From the NCBI GenBank assembly GCA_937895825.1, contig CALBKP010000109.1, forward strand, positions 1-25,367: a stretch of DNA of 25,367 nt, written 5' to 3'. This document shows positions 7,434 through 15,000 of this stretch, in pieces. Numbering within the stretch: the stretch's first letter is position 1; every line of letters starts with the position of its first letter. The notes beneath the pieces were generated by a model. That model was not told the DNA's origin. It saw only the letters and a list, made by a program, of their open reading frames with translations, and did not search any database. The translations under genes and the position numbers were made by a program. Origin of the DNA: an uncultured Alistipes sp. (GTDB taxonomy: Bacteria; Bacteroidota; Bacteroidia; Bacteroidales; Rikenellaceae).

Positions 7434-8474
7434 TTACTTTAAGTCCATTACGGGGTCGACTCTATCGAACGTGCCGTAGAGCTGCTCCGCGGCAGCGCGA
7501 CACCCTCCACGACATCGCGTCCAGAGCTTACAACCCACACAACGGTCGGGCGTGGTGGTAAAGTAGCCATCGTCGTTCGCGCGAGCAATAATATCGGCAA
7601 GGCTCTCGTCGTAGATGTTACCCAACACGCGGGGAGAGTGGTTGCAGAAGCGCACCTCGCCGCGATAGTTTATCGTCAAGGGACGTTGGGCGATATCTGT
7701 GGAGCAATGCGAGAACATGATGTTCGGATAATCCTTAGGGTCAAGCAGACACATCGGCGTACATACGCCGCTATGCACTCTCATCCCCAGTTCACTGGCC
7801 TTAACGTCGACACGCCTAAATGCATCACGTAGCTCTTCGTGGCTGAGGTTTAGCTCCTCGGCATGGTACTTGCCGAGACCTCCTATATTGAAGCGGTTAC
7901 ACATTATGTAGCTCGCCCCAAGCTCGCTGTATAACTCAAGCGCCGGTTCAATACGATCGACGTTCAATCTGCTCAGTATAAACACAGGCATCAACCAGTC
8001 CTGCTTCGTGGCTGCCACTCTACGTGCCGCTCGCATGGCTCTATCCCACGAGCCAGCAAGCTGCGTGATGTGGTCGTGGAGCTCGGCACGGTCGGCAAGG
8101 ATTGGTATCTGGATCTTTCCCAAGCCGATGTCGTTAAATATAGCTATGTCATTGTCCGTAAGGAGAGTACCATTTGTAAGCAGGTTGACATTTGCACCTC
8201 TGAAGCGCGCCATGAGTGCGAGATCGTGAATCTTAGGCATAAGCATCGGCTCACCACCAGAGAAGGATATTGACCCGATGTTGGCTTGACGTAGCAGTCG
8301 CTTCAGCGTGCGACGCGCAAAGCGATAGTCTGGTGGCGCTACTGCACAGGGGCCCGCATCGCCCTTGAAGTAGTTGTAGCAGAACCTGCACGCCTGGTTA
8401 CACGCATCCGTAAACTCGAATACGGCAAATCCCAAATCGACCCTATCTCTCTTATCTCTGCTCCCAAAAAGCAT
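7434..8474 (-). CDS. Radical SAM/SPASM enzyme, distinct second type
   Basis: This 346-residue radical SAM enzyme has CX3CX2C in CNQACRFC (Cys25/29/32), followed by YNYFKG, and a GGEP motif in ISFSGGEPML. A complete SPASM-type Cys set appears late: GVCTPMC, FSHCSTD, VRFCNHSP, DRCVGCKLWTRCRGGC. The core differs from the second enzyme of the operon: F-E-F-T-D before the cluster rather than FWECTLR, and a different SPASM region. The two are therefore not recent duplicates. SPASM proteins commonly modify ribosomally made peptides or mature other enzymes by thioether, C-C or epimerisation chemistry; the reaction here is unknown. Its ATG lies 1 bp after the stop of the upstream Cys-rich gene, implying translational coupling. 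Confidence 0.88.
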   Translation of the reverse strand: MLFGSRDKRDRVDLGFAVFEFTDACNQACRFCYNYFKGDAGPCAVAPPDYRFARRTLKRLLRQANIGSISFSGGEPMLMPKIHDLALMARFRGANVNLLTNGTLLTDNDIAIFNDIGLGKIQIPILADRAELHDHITQLAGSWDRAMRAARRVAATKQDWLMPVFILSRLNVDRIEPALELYSELGASYIMCNRFNIGGLGKYHAEELNLSHEELRDAFRRVDVKASELGMRVHSGVCTPMCLLDPKDYPNIMFSHCSTDIAQRPLTINYRGEVRFCNHSPRVLGNIYDESLADIIARANDDGYFTTTPDRCVGCKLWTRCRGGCRAAAEQLYGTFDRVDPVMDLK

Positions 8475-8475
8475 A

Positions 8476-8994
8476 CTACTCTACTATTAATATGGGTATC
8501 CGCTGCTTAAACATCTCGTCACTATCGCCGTTATCGTACATGTGATACATAAGTTCTATGGTGGCTAAACCCTCATAGCCCTTAGCATTGATGGTGAACT
8601 CGAAGCTGGTGCTGCCCTCCTCAAGCGTGTACTCCTCGCCCGACAGCTTGTTACCATCCTTATCCAGAAGGTCAATCTTTGCCGTCGTCGGAAACATACA
8701 GTAGGCGTTGAACACCACAATATCACCATCACGCAACGATGCGCTGTATGTTCCGCTCTCGGCCTCTACACTGTTTGTTAGGGGTGGTGCAGGGTCGTAA
8801 CAAGTAGGACCTGGCTGATCGTAACACGACACACACCCCGTGAGCGTAGTCATACCCACGAGCGTAAGTATCGCGCCACCTAAGCGGAACTTCGCACGCA
8901 CGGCACGGGCACTGCGGCCACCGCTACAAAATACCCACGCCGACACCACAACGAAGGCCACACCTAATCCGATAAGAAGAATTGTCTTTTTCAT
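8476..8994 (-). CDS. Cys-rich membrane/lipoprotein heading the rSAM operon
   Basis: 172 residues, start chosen at 8994 (MKKTILLIGLG) because it lies about 20 nt after a good promoter; the longer frame to 9090 runs through the promoter. Residues 4-22 form a hydrophobic helix. A basic stretch (RSARAVRAKFR) leads into a second hydrophobic segment ending in a perfect lipobox LTGC (Cys54). Immediately after come VSCYDQPGPTCYD and PAPPLTNS, a short Cys/Tyr/Asp/Pro-rich segment with Cys57 and Cys65. The remaining about 95 residues are predicted to be a beta-rich exported domain. The second segment alone would be a normal lipoprotein signal if translation began at the in-frame GTG near 8901. I do not recognise a domain. 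It is the first gene and tightly coupled to the radical SAM gene, so it may be a leader, a partner or a modified product. Confidence 0.65.
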   Translation of the reverse strand: MKKTILLIGLGVAFVVVSAWVFCSGGRSARAVRAKFRLGGAILTLVGMTTLTGCVSCYDQPGPTCYDPAPPLTNSVEAESGTYSASLRDGDIVVFNAYCMFPTTAKIDLLDKDGNKLSGEEYTLEEGSTSFEFTINAKGYEGLATIELMYHMYDNGDSDEMFKQRIPILIVE

Positions 8995-9016
8995 GGCATA
9001 GTGATTTTTCTCACTG

Positions 9017-9049
9017 CAAATATACACCACACTACGCCCTTTAGCCAAA
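9017..9049 (-). promoter_or_regulatory. Promoter of the rSAM/lipoprotein operon
   Basis: Minus strand: -7 TATATTTG (9017-9024) and -33 TTTG (9046-9049), 21 bp apart, a near-ideal Bacteroidetes vegetative promoter. Transcription would start near 9012, about 18 nt before the ATG at 8994. This supports the shorter start of the first gene and one transcript through to 4139, as all gene gaps are 28 bp or less. Confidence 0.75.
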
Positions 9050-9273
9050 TTTTTAGGCCGAAAATTTTTCCAGGCACCCTTAGCAAACACGCTGATTATC
9101 AGCGAGTTGAAAAACTGATTTTTGCTAATTTTTCAACTTGCTGATTTTCAAGCACTTACAAACAGACCGTATTTTCGACTTTGAAAACATTATTAACGCA
9201 TTAAAAATCAACATTATACAGCTTCAAGGATCTATATTTTAAGATAGTGGTATGAATTTCCTAAAAAAAGCCT

Positions 9274-9281
9274 TAACTTTG
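9274..9281 (+). promoter_or_regulatory. Promoter -7 element of ispG
   Basis: TAACTTTG is an exact Bacteroidetes -7 element 21 bp before the ispG ATG, giving a leader of about 15 nt. No convincing -33 TTG is seen at the expected spacing, so the assignment rests on the -7 element. Confidence 0.55.
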
Positions 9282-9302
9282 CCTTAACAAAAGCAAGTAT
9301 CT

Positions 9303-10799
9303 ATGGGGACAACATTAAAATATAGTCGCAGGCACACGCGCGAGGTGGCGTTTGGTGGAGTGACAATTGGTGGAGACAATCCTATCGCCGTGCAGTCGAT
9401 GACAAACACACCGACGGCCGATGTCGAGCTCAGCGTAGCACAAACCGAAAGTATCGCCGCCGCGGGAGCAGAGATTGTTCGCCTCACGGCGCAGGGCAAA
9501 AAGGAGGGAGAGGCACTTGCACCTATAATGGAACGCCTCCGCAAGGATGGGTGTCGTGCGGCTATCGTTGCCGACATACACTTCACGCCCGAGATTGCGA
9601 TGATCGCCGCCGAGGCCGTTGATAAGGTCCGCATCAACCCCGGTAACTTCCGCACCTCGAATGGCGAATTGGAACGCCTCATAGAGATATGTCGTCGCCG
9701 TGGCGTAGCGTTGCGCATAGGCGTAAACCACGGCTCGCTCGCTAAGCGTATCTTCGACGAGTATGGCGACACGCCCGAGGGCATGGTTGCCTCGGCGATG
9801 GAGTTCTTGCACATGTGCCGCCGTGCCGACTTCCACGATGTTGTGGTGTCGATGAAGTCGAGCAACACGCGCGTAATGGTTCACGCCTACCGTCTGCTTG
9901 TCGAGGCGATGGAGCGTGAGGCGATGGACTACCCCCTACACCTCGGCGTTACGGAGGCAGGCGATGGCATCGAGGGTCGCATTAAGAGTGCCGTGGGCAT
10001 AGGCGCGCTCCTTGCCGATGGCATTGGCGACACGTTACGTGTATCGCTCACCGAGAATCCCGAGAACGAGGTGCCCGTAGGTCGTCTTTTGGCCGAGTAT
10101 TACACAAATCGCACTGCCGAGTTCGAGGTCTGCGACACGACAAAATATAGCCCCACATCCTTTGCTCCACGCACGAATGCCAAGCCGGTAGTTCACAGCG
10201 AGATAACCGCAGATTACGACATAATAGAGGCGCTATCAGACAACCCCACGCACGAGTGGCGCGCAGCAATTCTTAACCGCCAAGATTTGCGTCCTGTGGT
10301 GCTACGTCGCACATACACAGAGTGCGACTCCGAGCTTGTGGCGATATATGCCGCGGCCGATATGGGGCAGCTTCTCATCGACGGCCTGGCCGATGGCGTG
10401 TGGATAGATGCGCCAGCAGTCGATGAGGCAACGATTAACGACATAGAGTTGATGCTATTGCAGGCCTCACGCTTACGATTCTCGCGCACGGAATATATCG
10501 CCTGCCCGAGTTGTGGCCGCACGCTCTACGACATACAATCAACGCTTGCAGAGATTAAATCGCGCACATCGCACCTCAAGGACCTCAAGATTGGCGTAAT
10601 GGGCTGCATTGTCAATGGTCCTGGCGAGATGGCCGATGCCGACTACGGATATGTCGGCGCGTCGCCCGAGCATATCACACTCTACCGCGGTCGCGAGATT
10701 GTCGAGCGTAACATCCACCAAAGTAAGGCTCTCGACCGCCTAATCGAAATAATCAAGGCCGACGGCAGGTGGCACGAGCCCACAACCGATAGTAATTAA
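9303..10799 (+). CDS. ispG: 4-hydroxy-3-methylbut-2-enyl diphosphate synthase (IspG/GcpE)
   Basis: This enzyme reduces 2-C-methylerythritol 2,4-cyclodiphosphate to HMBPP in the MEP isoprenoid pathway, in the cytoplasm, using a 4Fe-4S cluster. The N-terminal TIM barrel is clear (PIAVQSMTNTPT, GAEIVRLTAQG, VADIHFTP, DKVRINPGNF, LRIGVNHGSL). The cluster Cys residues are in CPSCGRT (Cys401, Cys404) and MGCIVNGPGEM (Cys435). At 498 residues it is longer than the two-domain E. coli enzyme (about 370). It is shorter than the plant-like three-domain form typical of Bacteroidetes (about 600). About 130 extra residues lie between the barrel and the cluster domain. The start at 9303 is just downstream of a -7 element. 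Confidence 0.96.
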   Translation: MGTTLKYSRRHTREVAFGGVTIGGDNPIAVQSMTNTPTADVELSVAQTESIAAAGAEIVRLTAQGKKEGEALAPIMERLRKDGCRAAIVADIHFTPEIAMIAAEAVDKVRINPGNFRTSNGELERLIEICRRRGVALRIGVNHGSLAKRIFDEYGDTPEGMVASAMEFLHMCRRADFHDVVVSMKSSNTRVMVHAYRLLVEAMEREAMDYPLHLGVTEAGDGIEGRIKSAVGIGALLADGIGDTLRVSLTENPENEVPVGRLLAEYYTNRTAEFEVCDTTKYSPTSFAPRTNAKPVVHSEITADYDIIEALSDNPTHEWRAAILNRQDLRPVVLRRTYTECDSELVAIYAAADMGQLLIDGLADGVWIDAPAVDEATINDIELMLLQASRLRFSRTEYIACPSCGRTLYDIQSTLAEIKSRTSHLKDLKIGVMGCIVNGPGEMADADYGYVGASPEHITLYRGREIVERNIHQSKALDRLIEIIKADGRWHEPTTDSN

Positions 10800-10937
10800 T
10801 AATTGTCATGTGGGTCGCATGAGTTAAGTGTGTCCAGCGAACTAAAAGATAAAGTGATACTAAGCCTTACAAAACCAATAGAACTCATATAACTCACAGA
10901 GCCCGCTACTAATTACTATTTATTAATTATAAGACAA

Positions 10938-11666
10938 ATGGCGATGAAGAGCTATAAGGCACGTGGCATCGTTCTCGGCACACTGAAGTATGGCGAGAAG
11001 GGAGTTATTGTACACATGCTCACCGACACATACGGTCGCCAAAGCTATATGGTTCAGGGTGTTCGCCCCACAGCAAAAGGGTCAAAGATGGCACTGCTAC
11101 AACCCATGTTTGCCGTGGAGTTCGAGGGTCTTCACTCCGACAAGATGTCTATGCACCGAATGAAGGATATAGTACCTGGCATCGTGCTGCAATCAACACC
11201 CTTCGATGTTCGCAAGTCGACGATGGCACTCTTTATGGCCGAGGTACTCTACCGCCTTATACACGAGAGCGAGCCCAACGAGGAGCTCTTCGACTTTATA
11301 TGGGGCTCTGTCGCCGCCCTCGACGCTATGGGGGAGGGTGTTGCCAACTTCCACCTATGGTTCATGGCCAACCTAAGCCGCCCGCTCGGTTTCTCACCCG
11401 ACAACGAGTACCACGAGGGGGCGTGGCTCGACATTCGCGACGGCCATTTCACCCCCTTTGCCCTTATGCCCAGCGCAGCACTCACGCCCGAGAATGCTCG
11501 CATCCTGCACGACATGTTGGAGTGCGACGTGCGCTACCTCGCGGAGATAGGTCTCAACCGCACCGAACGCGTAGAGTTCTTGGAGGCCATGCTCCGCTAC
11601 TACGCCTACCACCTCGAATCAATACGCGCAGTAGAGTCACTACGCATCCTACAAGAGGTATTTTAG
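10938..11666 (+). CDS. recO: DNA repair protein RecO
   Basis: A 242-residue RecO. The N-terminal OB-fold begins KARGIVLGTLKYGEKGVIVHMLTDTYGR and continues SYMVQGVR. The alpha-helical C-terminal half has the LSRPLGFSP pattern near the middle. RecO works with RecR to load RecA on SSB-coated single-stranded DNA and anneals complementary strands. The C-terminal zinc-binding Cys set found in some RecO proteins is absent here. An in-frame ATG two codons downstream (10944) is an alternative start. It lies 138 bp after ispG on the same strand; co-transcription is possible but not shown. Confidence 0.9.
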   Translation: MAMKSYKARGIVLGTLKYGEKGVIVHMLTDTYGRQSYMVQGVRPTAKGSKMALLQPMFAVEFEGLHSDKMSMHRMKDIVPGIVLQSTPFDVRKSTMALFMAEVLYRLIHESEPNEELFDFIWGSVAALDAMGEGVANFHLWFMANLSRPLGFSPDNEYHEGAWLDIRDGHFTPFALMPSAALTPENARILHDMLECDVRYLAEIGLNRTERVEFLEAMLRYYAYHLESIRAVESLRILQEVF

Positions 11667-11764
11667 CAGTAATGTTAATATCATTTCATCGTCGCTCGAA
11701 CGAAATAAGATTCTATTTGGTTTAATTTTCACATCAAGTTATAGGTTAATTAAAAAATTTTTAT

Positions 11765-11772
11765 TAAATTTG
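11765..11772 (+). promoter_or_regulatory. Promoter -7 element upstream of the small peptide and large lipoprotein
   Basis: TAAATTTG matches TAnnTTTG exactly and sits in an AT-rich stretch after recO. It would give a leader of about 110 nt before the ATG at 11892. The -33 region at the expected spacing is weak (GGTTAA). Confidence 0.5.
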
Positions 11773-11891
11773 CGTTGATATACCTTACGGTGACAAGGCA
11801 GGTAATATCGTTGTTGAGTGTGTGTGATGTAAAGTTTGGTTTATAACATTGCATCACCAATAGCATGAGAATCAACCAAATAACTATAACT

Positions 11892-12026
11892 ATGAACAAC
11901 AATCTTATGTCCGTGGAGTCGTACGAGGCTCCTGAGATGGAGGTCATTTCGACAATCGTCGAGTATGGCTTCGACCTCTCATCAGGCATTGATGATGCCT
12001 TTGAGGATGACTTTGGTGAATTTTAA
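11892..12026 (+). CDS. 44-residue acidic small protein
   Basis: A short gene starting MNNNLMSVESYEAPEMEV and ending AFEDDFGEF, with its stop 15 bp before the ATG of the large lipoprotein. The protein is strongly acidic (at least 12 Asp/Glu) and has no signal peptide, Cys or membrane segment. The pattern YEAPEMEVI...VEYGF followed by a D/E/G/F-rich tail recalls short hypothetical proteins found ahead of surface lipoprotein genes in Bacteroidales; that recollection is unverified. An in-frame ATG at 11865 would add nine residues. The promoter-like element at 11765 and the tight spacing suggest co-transcription with the next gene. Function unknown: leader peptide, small partner or export factor are possibilities. 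Confidence 0.6.
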   Translation: MNNNLMSVESYEAPEMEVISTIVEYGFDLSSGIDDAFEDDFGEF

Positions 12027-12041
12027 ACAACTATTGCAACA

Positions 12042-15000
12042 ATGAAAAAGCTATTAAAGAGTTTGATGATCGTTGCAGTAGCTGCAATGACGTTTACAGC
12101 CTGCTCGGAGGTAGACGAGCAGGTGGATGCGGTACGTCGCACGGCCGCAATCAATTTTACAGCCAATATCAACGAGGATGATACCCGTTCGGGCTTCACC
12201 GACCGTGTAGAGGTGACCGACGAGGAGGGTAACACCACCGTTAAGTATAAGTCGGAGTGGGACGGTGGCGAGAATATCGCCGTTGTGCTAACGTCGCAGA
12301 GCGAGTCTAAGCGTGTCGTAGCAACCATTGCAGAGGCAGGTGCTAAGGCATCGTTCTCAGCAGAGTTCGAAGATCCATACGAGGTAGGTATGATCTACGC
12401 ATATAGCCCCGCCGAGGCATGGGTCGAGGGCGAGTACTTCTCGGATGGTCATATGGCCGCCGTTATCCCCACGGAGCAGACACCGCGTGCCAACTCGGTA
12501 GACCCCAAGGCACACCTTCTCTATGCTCAGGGTCCCTACTACACTAACTATGAAGTTCCCACCACCGCTGATCTCATCTTCTGGCATCAGAGTAGCTACG
12601 GTAAGATGACCATCAACCACGATGTGAAAATCGAGAGCCTGAAGATTCAGCTTGTGGGTACTACACCTTATACGAACGAGGCTTACAACAAGACCTTCAC
12701 GCTCGATGCTAAGAACGTGGAGAACAACGTATTCTGGTTCGCGTGCGATGGCCTCAACGCATCTAAATTCGTTGTATCTGCAAAGTGTGCTGATGGCATT
12801 ACTTACCGCAAGGCTGTTACTATTCCCGAGGGTCGTAAGCTCGAGTTCCGCAGTGGCCACCTGTCTACATTCTCGGTTAGCGGCCTTAGCGACGCCCCCA
12901 TCTCGAACAGCGTGATTAAGGGCGCTTGGTATTCCGACGTGGAGTATCACCTCTCGGTGTTTAATGAGGATTCGGCCCTCGCGCTTGACCTTGCGCTATA
13001 TTGCCCGACATCGGTAATGAAGGTTGTTCCTGAGGGTACATACCCCGTTGTATCGTATGCCGACTTCGACGAGGAGGGCAACTACACAGAGACTGATAAC
13101 CACTACGTTATGGCTGCATACTCATACGCTTATGCAAATAACGGGTATGGCTCGTCGGCCGTAGAGCTTAAGAGCGGTGAGGTTGTGGTTAAGCACCTTG
13201 AGGAGGGCTACCATATTGTAGTAGAGGTTGTCGATAATAACGGTGTGGCTCACAGCTATGAGTTCGCAGGCATTATGAATCCCTCGGCCGACTGGTCGTC
13301 AATTGGCAATCCTCCTATCCCTTGGGATGATGCCGAGTACGACGCTACGCTCGCATCGCTTACGGGTGCATTCTACGAGGGCACAACCGAGGGCTACTAT
13401 GCTTCGGGCGATAGATTCGACCTTACGTTCACAACCGCCGATCCCGCCTATACCGTGAACCTCTCGCTCGAGGTGCCTATGGGTCAGGATACCCACGGCA
13501 TCATCCCCGAGGGTATCTTTACGTTCGGTGCCGAGGAGGGTCTCGTTATTGCCGATGGTGCTACGTCATATCCTACGGATGCCGACACGCTCAGCGTTAC
13601 GGCGGGTACACTCAGCGTGGCATATAACGTTACTAAGAACGCCTACGACTTTGTTCTCAATGTGACAAACGGCCTTAAGACCACAATCAAGGTTACGGCT
13701 ACCGTCGAGCGCATCGCAACAACCACGGAGTGGGACGTAGCAATCCTCAGCCCCAAGGATAGCGTTGTTAAACCTCTTGACACCCCCGTTGTGGAATCTG
13801 TCGTTGAGGGCAACAAGATCGCCCTCACGTGGGATGCGGTTGCCAATGCCGACCGCTATGAGGTAACTGCCAATGGCGAGGTAATGTATAGCGGCAAGAT
13901 CACAAGCTGTACCCTTAGCGGTCTTGACTACGATACGGAGTACACCGTTAGGGTTGTTGCATACCCCGCATCTACGGCAACCACGCTCAAGGAGTCTGAT
14001 CCATGGACCGGCTACATTCGCACGGCTAAGAAGACAACTCCCGACTACGAGATTACGCTCACGGGCATCAGCTCAATTGAGGGTAACACCATCCGTTTCA
14101 TCGGCGATAATACGGCCGATTATATGGAGATAGAGTTCAACCCCGGCCTTGCATCTATCGTTGCCGGCAGCTACGAGGGCGTCGATGTTAACCCGTGGAC
14201 CGGTACGGACTATACCAATAGCTCGGCCCTCGAGTTCAACACCTACAACGAGTCGTTCTTCGGCTTTGCGCAGATTCCCTCGGAGTATCCCTACTACGCA
14301 AATGCCGATAGCTACATCGACGTTGCAGTCTTGGGTGGAGACTATATGTTCGTTGCAAACCTCTACGCGTATATCGACGGTGGCGTGAAACTCATCAAGT
14401 ATACTTACGAGGGTCCGTTGTCAGTAGGCGGTGGCTGGAGCGAGGAGTTCGACGGCACTATCCAGTCGTGGACCTATACCAATACAGCCTGGCCAACATA
14501 CTACGCGGTTAAGGGTAATGGTTTCTCTATGGAGCTCGGCTTCTTCAATAACTATAAGGACTATATCGCTAAGCGCGAGACGGGCTACACGATCGGTGAC
14601 TCGAGCTGGTATGCTCGCTACTTCTCGGTGCGCAACCTCACAATCAATGGCGTGGGACAGGACCTTACACCTACCTACGGCTCGCTTATGGTTAACGAGG
14701 GTGGCGCGGCTGGTGCTATTCACGATATCGACATCGAGCTTACGATCAACGGCACGGTCTACGAGTTCAGCTACTACGGTTATATCAATGGCGAGGCTAT
14801 TGACGGTGGTAATCCCGATGACGAGCCCGAGGTGCCTACGCTCGAGCCTCTGGATATCACTATGACCTCGATGAGCGAGGGTGAGGCGTTGAGTAACTTC
14901 TACGCTTACGACTTCGCAAACAATAGCAACTCGAGCTTCCGTCTCCTTATGCTTAACGACGTTGCAACCAACACTACTATCCAGGCTGGTACCTACTCGT

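Larger units (their letters stand above)
8995..9302. promoter_or_regulatory. Divergent control region with inverted repeats
   Basis: The 308-bp gap between the rSAM operon and ispG holds both promoters. It also holds a perfect palindrome GCTGATTATCAGC (9091-9103). AGTTGAAAAA (9105-9114) pairs perfectly with TTTTTCAACT (9129-9138). The string CTGATT recurs at 9092, 9115 and 9141. The repeats lie 40-90 bp upstream of the rSAM -33 element, a suitable place for an activator or repressor site. No open gene was seen in this gap. Confidence 0.5.

Noticed and set aside
8476..9090. Longer start at 9090 for the Cys-rich protein
   Set aside because: The extension runs across the promoter elements (9017-9049) and adds a non-signal basic sequence; the ATG at 8994 fits the promoter.
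4139..9302. rSAM locus as a mobile island or natural-product cluster with GG-leader peptides
   Set aside because: No integrase, transposase, flanking repeats, tRNA or double-Gly leader peptide was found; composition looks like the neighbours.
9284..9884. Two overlapping minus-strand frames of about 190 codons
   Set aside because: Both are antisense to the ispG barrel domain, which is intact and well supported.
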